From Ctena decussata (Eukaryota > Mollusca > Bivalvia > Lucinida > Lucinidae), in assembly GCA_963989385.1 (NCBI GenBank), contig OZ022500.1, positions 105,503,842 to 105,567,841 on the forward strand: 64,000 nt of DNA. Direction: 5' to 3'. Shown here piece by piece: positions 24,451 through 36,623 of the stretch. The notes under the pieces are model-generated. The model saw nothing but the letters and a program-made list of their open reading frames with translations. It ran no database searches and was not told the DNA's origin. Numbering within the stretch: the stretch's first letter is position 1; every line of letters starts with the position of its first letter. The translations under genes were made by a program, and so were the position numbers.

Positions 24451-24541
24451 GTTACTTTATGAACCTAACATAAAAGTTACACAGACGGTTGGCGCCTGAC
24501 ATCCGTACTGGGACGTTTTGGGTCGGGCCTACCTTGGTTTA

Positions 24542-24815
24542 TTGATTGATTGATTGATTTGTTGTTTTACGTCCACGGTAAACAGCTATGGTCATGTCGG
24601 GACGGTCAATTAACCTAACCACACTATTCCTGGGCAGGCTTAGACCTCCTAAGCGGTTAACCAGTACTAAGTGCACATACTTTCGCCAGTAACTGACAAC
24701 TGTCCTTCTTGAATCAGCGGAAGGAGAAACGAAAGTATGTGGCCAGACCGGGTATCGGACTCAGGACCTCTGACTTATGAGTCAGGTGCTCTACCGATTG
24801 CGCTATGCGGCCCGG
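24542..24815 (-). repeat. tRNA-derived SINE (minus orientation) with 13-bp TSD
   Basis: Reverse complement starts CCGGGCCGCATAGCGCAATC, has arm CTGACTCATAAGTCAG (CAT anticodon position, Met-like) and B box GAGTCCGATACCC, and ends in an AATC repeat tail. CTACCTTGGTTTA is duplicated exactly at 24529-24541 and 24816-24828. Confidence 0.85.
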
Positions 24816-24942
24816 CTACCTTGGTTTAACTGGTAGGTTTCTACATACATACGTACATACATACATGTAAAAAATGTAAAAATTAAAAACAAAAAATACA
24901 CGATATGTGAAAAAATGGTGTCGATGTAGGGGAGGAGGAGTC

Positions 24943-24943
<1 letters not shown>

Positions 24944-25006
<63 letters not shown>
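24944..25006. repeat. (AC)n microsatellite
   Basis: About 31 uninterrupted AC units beside the inverted SINE pair. Confidence 0.97.
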
Positions 25007-25007
<1 letters not shown>

Positions 25008-25084
25008 CCATCTATAGTAAAAGGATAAAAGATACGAAGACGTCTAGACTAGAGGTCAGTCGCCTAACCTGTTTTGTCTTTCGG

Positions 25085-25330
25085 CCTGGTGGGGTGGTCG
25101 GGTGGTGCGATGGTGCTGTGTGTAACTTCCAGTGCCGGGCGTCCTACTGATTGAATAGTAGAAGGGCAAGGGCCTGCTGTGCTTGTAGTAGGTGGGGGTG
25201 GGGTTGTTTGGACATTTTTTTATCTCGTCTATCATAGCTCTCTTTCTTCTCCCTTTTTCTGGGAGATGACCCGATATAGACTGAAATACTGTCTCAAGGG
25301 GCCGTTAAACCCAAACCAACCAACCAACCA
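25085..25330 (-). repeat. Family J repeat, copy 2
   Basis: Reverse orientation: GGTGGTGCGATGGTGCTGTG ... GGGCCGTTAAACCC and a CCAACCAACCAACC tail. Confidence 0.75.
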
Positions 25331-25582
25331 TTTGTTTCGGCCTGGTAACCCTTGTTGATATCATGAGGCTGAATGGTATTCAATCGCAATCTCTTACAGG
25401 TTTTGAGTATCCATCATGCTCGATGAAATAAAGGGTAAAGTCGTGTTTTTCGCGAGCGGAAGTGCACCGCGATATCTTCGATTCGTCCGATCCGTGTGAT
25501 GGCCATTCGATCGTTCTTAAGGGTACGTTTTGTTTCACCGAAGTATGGTTTGTTTCGCCGAAGTAAAGTTTGCCGAGAGGTG

Positions 25583-25797
25583 GATGGGTGGTGCGATGGT
25601 GCTGAGTATAACTTCCAGTGCCGGGGCGTCCTACTGATTTTGATAATAGTAGGGCAAGAGCCTACTGTGCTTGCAGTAGGTGCGGGTGGAGGTTGTTTGG
25701 ATCTTCTTTCTCCCTCTGTGTGGGAGACGGCCCGATATAGACTAGAGTACTGTCTCAAAGGGCCGTTAAACCCGAAACAACCAACCAACCAACAGTT
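25583..25797 (-). repeat. Family J repeat, copy 3
   Basis: Reverse orientation, about 0.3 kb from copy 2: GGTGGTGCGATGGTGCTGAG ... GGGCCGTTAAACCC, AACCAACCAACC tail. Confidence 0.75.
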
Positions 25798-26239
25798 TGC
25801 CGCACAAAGGGCATGCAATTAAGTAGATTACATTTCGGCTATGTAGTTTGTCTGTGTCCTAGGTATCATTGGTCCGTCTGATGACAACTTGGCTATCTGG
25901 GTTGGTGTTATCAGTTTACACGTAAAGTATGTTTTGTTAGCTCAAGGCATCGACTCCCCAATGGGCCTATCATCCCTGAGATTTGGATTGAACTTTGAGC
26001 AAACGAGAATTTCTCTCAGACATTTAGGCTTTCTGTATGTCATTATCTGCTTCTGAGAGCAAATCTTATTCGAGCAAGGCCAGTAAATGTTGACAGTGTA
26101 AACATATCTACCGTTATCTGCTTAAGATAGGCAGCTTTAGCAATAACCATCGCTTGTGCTTGCAGAAGGTGCGGAATTCCATGTTTTATTTTCTTCATTT
26201 TTTATCGCTGTTTCGATTTTAACCTCACTTGAGACAGAG
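25798..26239. other. Anonymous DNA between family J and the Pearl-like array
   Basis: Nothing recognised on either strand. Confidence 0.55.
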
Positions 26240-28834
26240 GCTCCGGGGGAGCTTATAGTATTAGCAGGCTCCCCTCGTCCGCCCATCCATGATTTCAAAG
26301 ACTTTTCCTCTTAAACTACCAGGCCGATTACAACCAAATTTCATATATAGCATACAGGTCTTGCGGGAACGAAATATTGTTCAAATGGTCTGGGTCACAT
26401 GACCAACATGGTCGCCACGCCCATATTTGGTAAAAACCCTTTATAAATCTTCTCCTCCAGAACCAATAGGCCAATTGAAATACACGCACACCAATAAGCC
26501 GATGGACTTGAAACTTGGTATGTAGCATTGGGTACACGAGTGCTGTCAAGATTGTTCAAATCATTAAAATGACCTTAGGCTGACCTTGACTTTTTTCGGC
26601 AAGGTAAAATTTGCTTTCTGGTGCTTTTATATAGGAAAATGTTAGAACTTGAAATTCCATGGAAATGGTTGAAGAATTTGACCTAAAAATGGCCTATATA
26701 ATCATGCTAATGAGTATAAGAAATTTGTGAGTACAAGGGGTCAAGGTCATTCTTTGACATTTGACCCAGGTCTCTCATATTTCGAAAATTTCAAACATCT
26801 CCTCAAAAGCCACTGGGCAAATTGTAACCACATTTTATATGGAGCCTCGAGAGGCTGAGGAACAAGAATTTGTTCAGACGGTTCAACTAGCTGCCAAGCC
26901 CATATATGGTAAAAACCTTTAAAAATCATCTCCAAAACTAATTGACTAATGGCCATGAAACTTGGTATGTAGTACTGGGTACACAAGAACTTAAATCAAA
27001 TTTTGAACTTGGGTTGACCTTGACCTTTTTTACGGCAAAGTCAAATTTTGCTTTCTGATACCTTCATATGGGAAAATGCTAGAACTTGAAATTCCATGGA
27101 AATTGTTAAAAGTGTTGGCCTAAAATGGCTTATACTGTCATCCTAATGAGTACAAAGATTTGTGAGTACAACAGATCAATGTCATTCTTTGACATTTGAC
27201 CCAGGACTCTCACATTTTGACAATTTCAAATATATTCTCAAAAGCCACTGGACAAATTGTAACCAAATTCCATATACAGCCTCCAGGGGCTGAGGAACAA
27301 GAATTTGTTCAAACGGTTCAAGTCACATGGCCAACATGGTTGCCATGCCTATATATGGTAAAACCCTTTTAAAGTCTTCTTCTTTAATACCAGTTGACCA
27401 ATGGCCTTGAAACTAGGTATGTAGTATGGAGTACTTGAGTACTATCAAAGTTGTTCAAATGACCTTAGGTTGACCTTGACCGTTTTTACGGCAAGGTCAA
27501 ATATGAGAAAATGCTGAAACATACGCTTTCATGGAAAAAGATTTTTGCCCTAACAATTGGTATAAACAGCCATCTTAAAGGCCCCATTGCTCTGTCAGCA
27601 TGAAAATTTTTATCGTGAGGTATCGTTGCAAGCTTCTTGCCATAGTTTCGTCATTGTAAATGACCGCGATTAGCCAACTTTAAAGAAATCAAACATCATT
27701 CAGTTTCCCATATAAAAGGTTCGAAAATTGATTTGGGTCATTTTAGTAGGCAACCAAAATGACCTACTTTCGATTTCATAAATAATGGGGAAAATGGTAA
27801 AAATACAATGTACAGCCGTGGAGCCCCAATCACTGTACCGCTTTTGTTTTATAGCATCACTCAACGGGGAACCAGAAAAGGAAAACCGATTTTCGTAGAT
27901 CGATTTGCAATCTTTCTAAAACACGTTCCCCATGCTTTTTGCCAGGTATATGGATCAACATATGCACATCAACCCATATTTTATCACCAAACTCGGAGGT
28001 TGAAGCGCTTTTCATAATGATTTGTGTTTAGACGTTTTCACCACTTATAGGACTATGGAGACTTTAAAGAGTAAATGAAGATTTGTGAGTACAAATGGTC
28101 GAAGTCATTCTTTGGCCTTTGACCCAGGACTCACATATTTTGACAATTCCAAACATCTCCTCAATAACCGCTGCACGAATTGTAACCAAATTTCATATAG
28201 AGCCTCTAGGGGCTGACGGAAAGAAAATTTGTTCAAACGGTCAAGGTCACATGACCAACATGGGCACCGTGCCCATATATGATTAATTTTTAAAAAAAAA
28301 TCTTCCTCTCCAAAAAACGATTGACCGATTGACCGATGGCATTGAAACTGACTATGTAGCATTGGGTACTAGAATATTAACTACCAAGATTGTTCAAATG
28401 ATGACCTTGGGTTGACCTTGACCTTTTTTGTGGCAAGGTCAAAAATTGAAAACTGCTAGAACTAAGATTTCGTGGAATGTTTTGAAGATTATGGCCCAAG
28501 CTTGTTCAAATGATGTCCTTGGGTTGACCTTTTTATTTTTACGGCAAGTTCAAATTGGTTTTCTGTTGCTTCTATTTGCGAAAATGCTGAAATATAAAAG
28601 TTCATGGAACTGTAGAAGATTTTGGTGCAAACGTTAATAAATACAGTCGAATAAATGAGTACATGAACATTTTAGCTGTAGAGGTCACGGTCATACAGGT
28701 CTAGGTCATTGTATGACCTTTTACCAATGTCTATCATATTTTGCGTTTCAAGCTATCAGGTTTGTTTAAATGATGACCCTAGTTTAACCTTTTTACTCAA
28801 GTCAGCGATTCAGGGCCTCGTGACCCTATTGTTT
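26240..28834. repeat. Pearl-like array, about 430-bp units, with MITE insertion
   Basis: Units carry CATCTCCTCAAAAGCCACTG, GAGCCTC(C)AGGGGCTGAGG, TTGGTATGTAGCA, TTGACCTTGACCTTTTT. Starts of the last motif at about 26583, 27015, 27474 and 28415 give roughly 430-bp spacing (485 bp of MITE excluded). Right end near 28800-28834 has TCAGCGATTCAGGGCCTCGT, the same cap as at 428-465. Confidence 0.78.
27579..28063 (+). mobile_element. TTAA-flanked MITE, 485 bp, copy C, inside a Pearl-like array
   Basis: TTAA at 27575-27578 and 28064-28067. The interrupted array unit resumes on the other side (GGTATAAACAGCCATC | GTAAATGAAGATTTGTGAG). Comparison with the neighbouring unit at 27128 shows the empty-site layout. 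Confidence 0.88.
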
Positions 28835-28933
28835 CTATACAGATACGTTCAATATCAGTCATAATGCTTTTCATATCAGCCTGTTTTAAGGTGAATGGGT
28901 ACATTTTCTGGGGAAGCAGCTATGCCAGAGCGT

Positions 28934-29142
28934 AAAGTCGGGTAAATTCTGACAGCGTGTAAATTCGGACAGTGACATTGTTTCTTTTATAGGTCAGTTG
29001 TTTGGAATTAAAACACAAATAACTGGACAAACAGCGAAAACCCTGATGAGACGGCTCATTATGAGCAGTCTAATCTGGATTTTCACTATTTGCGATGGTA
29101 TGTCCGAATCTACCTGCTGTCCGAATTTACCTGTCTTGACCC
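28934..29142. mobile_element. TIR element family E, copy 1
   Basis: AGTCGGGTAAATTCTGACAG at the left; GTCCGAATTTACCTGTCTTG at the right (inverted). The interior has CCTGATGAGACGGCTCATTA. Confidence 0.7.
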
Positions 29143-29299
29143 TTTTTATTTTTTTTTGCCTCCGTTTCTATTCCGCAGTATCATCCCATCTTCCCTTCGT
29201 CTCTCTCTATTGTAATGACTGAAGTGCTGTCTGGGGCCGTTGAGCCCAAAACAAATAACACAACGGCCGTTCTTCGCGCTGCAGTTTTAGGTGTTGCAG

Positions 29300-29460
29300 C
29301 AGCGGCGGTAGTGTAGTGATTTACGCTCTAGACTACTCCAGAGGTCGCAGATTTGATTCCGAGCTCCTCTGGTCTGTCGGGTGAAACTTTAAACCGCGGC
29401 TCCGTCTACGTTTGACCTTTGTGTTGGTCACTTAGTGGGACGTTAAGCCGACCTGTCGTT
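29300..29460 (+). repeat. tRNA-related SINE, copy 1
   Basis: GGCGGTAGTGTAGTGATTTA (A-box-like), GACTACTCCAGAGGTCGCAG, GATTTGATTCCGAGC (decayed B box), GTGGGACGTTAAGCC near the 3' end. Same family as 54543-54690. Confidence 0.65.
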
Positions 29461-29576
29461 TGTACATATCCGTGTTTAATACGTGTATTATATGTTTTTT
29501 GTAGCGTTGTGTTTGTTCGTTTATTTACAAGACAATTGAAAACTATAGATGGTTGATTGGTTGGTTGGTTGTTTTA

Positions 29577-32500
29577 GTGGAGCTGCTTAGAGTGAAAATT
29601 CAAGGAAATACTTCACTTGATGATACAAGCATGAAATTTTCACTAAATGTTCCTTACATGACCCAAATTCAAAAATGATCGTGGGCCACTTAAAAATCAT
29701 CCATTTTCAAGATGGCCGCCAAATTTCAAAATGTTATCGTTTTAATTTATGCTTATAGTCCGCAGGCATATGTAGTTCCCGTGGGCATGTGTCTTATTTT
29801 TTTGGCAATATCTACATGTAAAAACTTCGTCAATGGATTGTTCACAATAAAAAAGCGCATGTTGTCAAATTTTTCTAACGACTATTTGGCCATAAGCATC
29901 GATTATATACGTTACCTATGTGTTTTTATTTTAAAATCATAATTTCAAGGTAAACTACTTTTTTATTTTCAAATGCAGTTTCTCCATAGAATCATCATAA
30001 AGTATTAGAAAATAAATTTTAGTACCGTTTTATTTTCATCATTCATTACTACTAGTAGTAACGTAAATAACTTTAATTTATGAGTTAGTCCATTATAATT
30101 CGACCTACAGAATTTCTTCATTGTCTCTCAGAGAACAATTATGAAGTTAATAACCTGGCAGTTCTTAAAAAAACACTGTTTTCTTGGAGCTATCAGCTTA
30201 TGACTAATTTAGGGACTTCATGAGGTACGTTTTATACGTGACGAAACTCAGAATATTGCAAATGCTAATAATTGGAGACTTGGCAAATTCCATACACGCA
30301 CAGCAGGTTTTGCTGCTTGTTTATTTCTAAAAGCATATATCTGCACCTTTAATGATTATGTCTAGCTACTCAGTCTTGCGATTCTGAAGACAGTAACATA
30401 CATGACATTTTGTTGTATAATCAAAAACTGCAAAACAGATACATTTCACTATAGAAAAAATGCAGCAATTATAAGCCAGCAAATAGTTTGTATACAGGCT
30501 TCAAATAAAGCAATCTATAGTCGGTTGGATAAATCTGAAATCCGATTAGCGACTGTTCTGGTAAGTTTAATACTGTAAGATTACCAGTAATTAGCAATTC
30601 AAAACATGGTATTGCCTCGTTTATTGGACAGAACTGGTATATTGACCCTGCAGATGGAAAGAGTGTAAAACAAAAATGTAACCTTAGGCTTGAAGAGTTA
30701 ATCCACACCATTTTCTTACAAAGCTGACGTGAACACTTTCTAACTAAGTGTACTTACTTTGTAAGATTATCGCATATATTACGTTACCTAGGAAACCAAC
30801 GTTGTTCAGTTAAAATCTTGAAACAAAACACGAGTCAAAATGTTGCATAGTAGTTTGAGTTATCTGGTCTGTGTATATAGGTCCTTACGGTAATGTACCA
30901 GCCGGGACATTGAGAGTGCAGCATCAGACACATTTAATTTAGAAGAAAAAGAGGCAAGGGAAGTCGAGACATGGGTTATAACAGCAATATACAATTACAT
31001 GTTTTTGTTTAAAAATTAGTTTAATTTCCATGCTATTTTTCTTTCCTTTTCTAGTCTGCTTATATTCAACAGTCCCTTAAATGAATCGATTTAGCATGGA
31101 ACCAGCATTAGGACTTACTTTTAATTTGATGAATATTTTACATTTTAAGGGACCGAGTTCTACAGAATTCTAAGCCCCAAAATTAAGTGGCAACGCAAAA
31201 CGACAGCATATTTGATGTGGGATATTTCTGGGCAAATACCAGTTGTCCTAAAGAATGTAATGACATGTAGTTTCACTTTGCAGTACGGTAACAAAGCAAA
31301 GAGAAGGAAAACAGATCGAATAACGTATACAACCAGTTACTGGGTAATTTATAAGTTCCTCATATCTCATAAGCTTAAACAGTAATACATTAGTTCTGAA
31401 TTAAAAATTAGCAAATGATAAGGTAATGCATACTATTCATGTCAAGGACAAACCTTGATATATCTATTTTCAGATGACCTCCTTGACTTTGAAGATATTA
31501 CTATAATTTTTATTATTAATAATTATTGTTTAGCAATAATTACACGGGTTAACTGCTTATGAATGAAGTCTTACCGCTTTTCTGAATGAGTTCATATACA
31601 GAAAGAAATTGCAGCTTTCTGATACCATTTATATCAATACAATGATAGAAGAAGCATACATATTAAAAGTCGAATGATCAAAACTACATTTGTCTTTCGT
31701 AACACTTAATGTATTGATAATAATGTATCAGAACAAAAACAGGGACTGTACAGAATTATCTGACCAAATATATCTTGGTAATGTTACAATGAGAGATACA
31801 CGTCATGAACAGACTCATGACTCATGTGTCTCTTAAAGTATATCATTTTCCATATCTTAATTGACATAGTGATAATATGGTGCAGTGTAACAGATGGAAG
31901 CAACACAAAAAGGTAACGTTGATTACATTCAAGCACGATGATAATAACTATCAAGTGAGCCGATACTTAACAGTTGCCTCAGCTGACGGCCACTTTTGCA
32001 TGTAGGTTACCTGATTGCCTCGGTAGACAGCACAGGTAGGGAAACAGGTATCTCCCCTATGATAATTTTAAACCTAAACATGGATCAGTTAGGTCAACTT
32101 ATACATATTATAATGGTCCCCCAAGATTTTAAGTGATGCGTTTTGTGGTGTTGCTGTAAGTCAAAAAATGTTAAGAAAATTCTAGATGTTCATGTTGAGT
32201 TCTTGTGAGTGTATAAAAAGTAAATATTTGCTGTCTTAATATCAATGGTAAGTTAAATGCTTTCTGGCATCCAAGAATTGAGCCTTTGAAAACAACTTAC
32301 TCAAATAAAAAAACAAACTTATTTCTAATACATTACAGATATGTACCGTAATGTTACTGTTACAATGCCTTTCAAATACAGGACAATCCCATATTATCAG
32401 ACTTGGAGGCACAAACAGTGGTGTTTATTCATGGCTGCTTCACATGTTTAAACTTAAGACATAAACAGTTACACTGAAAGGCTATATCATCTACAGTTAG

Positions 32501-33957
32501 ATATTTTCGTCAGTAACTGTTTTGGGGAAAATCCTAAGGAAAAGTAAACTTTTCTCTTCAGCTGGCAATGCCACAGCTAACTGCTTCTTAACTAATTCAA
32601 CATATGCAAGCAGTTCTTTCAACATGGTTTAAAGAGAAGTGACAGACTATGTTGATTAAGGACCAATCATATAAAATTCATTCCAGCGATTCATGTATGT
32701 TAATTGTGTTTTAGTCACGGTTATGTACGTTACTGGTCTTACTTGACTGATGATTATCTACATCTAAATATGTCAATATAGCTATTTATTTAGATATAAA
32801 AAAATCATATTGATAATTTTTAATTGCGCTTTACATTTATAAAGTTAATTGTTCCCTACATTTCGTTTGTAACAGATTGCTGCTGTAACACGCTAATGTT
32901 ACCCCACCCGTTACTTTGGTCAGTTTCTAGGTAAAACACATAAAATGATATAGCAACAACCATTTTTGAGCTGCTGAAAGACTGCTTTACTGATTATGAT
33001 AACAACATCAAATGGAAGTTGTTGTCTACACGAAGACCCGATTTTTATTACATATGACCCTGGATTATTCTTCCTGGGACGGATTTCGATTATGTTACGT
33101 AATGTTACTGTTTGGGTGCCTTTCAGATACAATCCAAAATTATTATTGTCTATTGAATATAAGAATAGCATCTTTTTACATTGCGTACTTGTACACTTTT
33201 TCAATTTAAGACATAATACAGACTAATTATACCTTCTCGGCAGTGTTTCAGGAATTCATAAGAAATAAGTTACATTCTGTCTTCAACTGATATTGCCACT
33301 ACTAACTGCAACGTAACTGATTCAAAATATATCAAGGAATTCAGTCAAAGTTGAGATGAGCATGAGTCAAATAAAAGCGATAGGTTATGCTAATTTAGGA
33401 CCACATGTAAAAATTTCATTTCACCGTTTGGTCTGTTTCTCATTGATTATTTGTATTTTAGTTACAGTTATATACGTTACAAAATATCATGCCTTTTGGT
33501 CATCATTTACAGACTTCAGTTTGCTTTTTATGTATTAGAACATTTAAAAAGGGATCTTTATGACACAAAGTATTTTCTACATTGCGTTTATTGCATTTAG
33601 GTGCTGTAATGGACCAGTGTTACCCCACCCACCACTTTGGCCATTTTTTCGGTAAAGTGTTGAAAGAAACACTGGCAACAACCATTTTGCAACTCCCTAA
33701 GTCAATGCTCTAAGTGACTATAATCAGGGCATAAAATAAACATCCATGCCAACGGGCCTCTGGACTATTACCTTAAATAATGTGTTGAAAAGTACATAAA
33801 AATGGCGGACATTTTGTTTTTGCGGCGGCCATCTTGAAAATGACATAATATCAAGTGGCCCACGATCTTATGTTAAAGTGTATGCCAGGTACTTGCTATC
33901 CTGTAAATTTCATGCTTGTATCATCAACTGAAGTATTTTCGCTATATCCCGCTCCAC
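29577..33957. mobile_element. Unclassified 4381-bp element with long TIRs
   Basis: About 170-bp imperfect inverted repeats at 29577-29745 and 33785-33957: GTGGAGC, ACTTCA(C/G)TTGATGATAC, AAGCATGAAATTT, GATCGTGGGCCACTT, TTCAAGATGGCCGCC. TA at 29575-29576 and 33958-33959. The interior is AT-rich with only short frames and no recognised protein. Segments near 32341, 32600 and 32905 recur diverged near 33091, 33300 and 33620, indicating internal duplications of about 720 bp. The TIRs support one unit; the superfamily is unknown. Confidence 0.65.
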
Positions 33958-33996
33958 TATTTGGGGTTAAACGACATATTGATATTGAGACAGTAT

Positions 33997-34054
33997 GGTT
34001 TGAGGGCTGGATTTGGATTTTGATTGTTTCAGTTCCTGGTCTTTGCATACTTTT
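33997..34054 (+). repeat. Family G, 5'-truncated 3' fragment
   Basis: About 58 bp from GGTTTGAGGGCTGGATTTGG to GCATACTTTTTAC. CAGTAT or AGTAT is found on both sides (about 33991-33996 and 34055-34060). It sits inside family J. Confidence 0.7.
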
Positions 34055-34145
34055 TACTTTCAGTATATATCGGACCATCTCACAGAGACGGGGAGAAAGA
34101 TGTCCAAACAACCCGCACCTACTGCAAGCACAGTAGGCTCTTGCC

Positions 34146-34245
34146 CAGTCCAGCTCCGGACCGAAATTCTTTCAGGAACAACGTTTCCAATTTAGTGAAA
34201 ATTGAAACTTATTTCTAGGTATTTTCCGGCACAGAGCTGGGCTAG
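34146..34245. mobile_element. 100-bp hAT-like mini element inside family J
   Basis: Ends CAGTCCAGCTCCG and the reverse complement of CTAGCCCAGCTCTG, flanked by CTCTTGCC (34138-34145) and CCCTTGCC (34246-34253), an 8-bp duplication with one mismatch. Other J copies read straight through (AGGCCCTTGCCCTACTA). Confidence 0.65.
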
Positions 34246-34321
34246 CCCTTGCCCTACTATCATCCAAATTAGTAGGTCGCTCCGGCACTGAAAGTTACCC
34301 GGTACCATTGCCCGACTCGAC

Positions 34322-34560
34322 CTCCCCCTGGTTGGTTTGTTGTTTTGGGGTTTAACGGCTCTTTGAGACGGTATTTCAATTTAAATCAGAGAGAAGGAGA
34401 AATTAAAAGAGATGATAGGCGATAGTAAATTGTCCAAGGAACTACCCACTGGCAAGCACAGTAGGCCCTATAGCATTTGCTCTACTATTATCCAATACGT
34501 AGGACGCTCCGGTATTGCAAGTTACCTGGCACCATCACCCGACCCGACCACCCCACCAAA
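34322..34560 (+). repeat. Family J repeat, copy 5
   Basis: TGGTTGGTTTGTTGTTTTGG, GGTTTAACGGCTCTTTGAGA, GCAAGCACAGTAGGCCCTAT, GTAGGACGCTCCGG. Full-length; adjacent to copy 4. Confidence 0.75.
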
Positions 34561-36055
34561 TTATAAATTTCAGTGACACATTGGTAATGAATGGTCCTGC
34601 TGTGGTTTTTGAGAAGTGGTTTGAATGTGGGCATTGACGACGACGACTCTAATCTCAGGGGCGTCTTTTATAAAGGTTTCATGAAAAGATATCTTACGGT
34701 ATGTACTAACAGTACTAACAGGAAAGACTCGCTAGATCAGCCCCACTCATCCGGGTAAGGGACGAGTCCTTTATTATCACGGGGAGGGGGGCACTAACCA
34801 ACTCCCCAGCAACCCTACAAACACACACCATATCACTTTTTTTTAATGACAGACTGGCGTCAAGCAAATCTGTATGAAGCAAAAAGAACATTTTCACATT
34901 TTCTCTTTCTGAGTGTTTAATTATTCCAGCGGGTCAATGGTCTCTTGATATCCTTTTTTTTCATTCCGTTTTTCCTGCTTATGGATGATGTTGAATGCAC
35001 TGTAAAACTGTTAAAATGATTAGGGGGTCTGGGGACACAACCCCCACCCCCGGAAGCCACAGCAGTTTTGCTGATGCCAAGGCACCTGGTGAGCTAATAA
35101 TACAGGCATTAAATTTACTTGAGAAAGAAATACCCCCCCCCCCCCCCGACATGATTTTACAGGCAATTGTAAACTGCCCTGGGAGCAAATTAATGAAAAT
35201 ATCTTCTTTGGGATATGAAGGGGGAGGGGGAATTGTTGTGTTATTTTTGTAAATGTCTTGAATATTTAAGTTTGAAAGAATAGAATCTGAAATTGTAGGC
35301 GCTATGTCGGCCGCGGGGGGGGGGGGGGTCTTGGGCCCCCCCCCGAAGCTGGGACATTTCTTAAAGATCATGACTGATGGAATAATTCTGAACCCCTCCC
35401 CCTAAATGTACACCCCCCCCCCCACACACACACACATGAGTTGTCCCTAATCTGATCGGAGTCTTTCCTTTTCGTTTAAAAATGAAAAGTAAAGACTCTT
35501 TGCTGAAATGTGATAGCAAATGTCCATAAGCGTAGGAAGGTTTGAAATATTGGGGGGGGGGGGAGGGGGGCAATACTTTTGGGAATTTATTTTTCGCGCT
35601 TGCGCATAAACCGATCGAGCAAAGCTCGGGAGTATGCTAGGGGTATCCGGGGGCATGCTCCCCCGGGAAATTTTGAAAACCAAGACATCATTTCCTGCAT
35701 TCTGGGCCTATTCTGGCTGCAATTTTGCTGCAACTCAAATGCCTTTTTTGTGTTGAAAAATGGGTACAATAAATGACAAAAAAATTCTTATAGACAACTT
35801 CACTTCAAATTGTGTACCTTCAACCTCTATATGAAATTTTATTTAGTTTCTGTACCATGTGTATTATCTTACAAGTGATAATTATAAAAATTTGTTCAAT
35901 TGTTTTCTTTTTTTTCTTTTTTTTTTTTGGGGGGGGGGGGCCCTCCCCCCGATGTCTGACTGAAATATTGTGATGGATCCGAGGGATCGTTTGAATCGGG
36001 GGAGAGATTGGGTGCTATTCCTTTCTCTTTTTTTTTTTAATTTTTTGGTACCTAT
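34561..36055. other. Gene-free stretch with many G/C homopolymers
   Basis: C or G runs of 10-19 at about 35132, 35317, 35334, 35414, 35551 and 35930. No reading frame resembles a protein. Otherwise AT-rich single-copy-looking DNA. Confidence 0.7.
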
Positions 36056-36612
36056 GTTATGATGTTAAAATAGCGTTTTATAGATTATCTGTTATTTAGT
36101 TTCGCGTAACACTATAAATTGCTGGACTTTGTTACTTTTCAACCATTTTCCATTCTTATGTCAAGTTCGTTTGAAATGTTTGTATAAAAAAATATGTTGC
36201 TGTTCCAATTTATTCGCAAGCTGCTAAATTCGTTCAATCTTAAAATAACATAATGTCATATCAATGTCTTGAAATCAAGATTGTTGGACCAAACAATCCA
36301 TGCTGTCTAACACTGTCATTGTTGTTGTAACACCTCACTTCTATTGCCTTTGTTATTTGTGTTTTAGGAAGTATATTTTGCCATTGGCACTCTTATAGCT
36401 AAAAGTAATTTGATTGTTAACTGATTGTCATCATTCATATTTTTTATGGCTTCACATAAATGCTTTTTAGTTGTTTTACTGGCCCAAGCTTGAGTCGATG
36501 GCGTGTCTATTTGCTAAGTTTTAGAGAGTTCTGTCTATTTTTCAAAAATAAGAATAGTTAGGATTTTCCATCTGAAAAGTAAAGACGTTATAGTTTGGAT
36601 TTACTAACTAGT

Positions 36613-36623
36613 ATCTTCAAACA
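36613..36623. repeat. Left target-site duplication of the LINE
   Basis: ATCTTCAAACA, exactly repeated at 39194-39204 directly after the AATAG tail. It fixes both LINE boundaries. Confidence 0.85.

Larger units (their letters stand above)
29551..34324 (+). repeat. Family J dispersed repeat, copy 4, split by insertions
   Basis: A head-like GGTTGGTTGGTTGTTTT stretch ends at 29575. The body resumes at 33960 (TTTGGGGTTAAACG, GAGACAGT) and continues with GGAGAAAGATGTCCAAACAA, CCTACTGCAAGCACAGTAGG and GCACTGAAAGTTACC. The 4.38-kb element, a family G fragment and a 100-bp element sit inside. The pairing of head and body is inferred from the order of family consensus pieces. Confidence 0.55.

Noticed and set aside
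24816..25001. Cys-Val repeat frame
   Set aside because: Translation of the (AC)n microsatellite.
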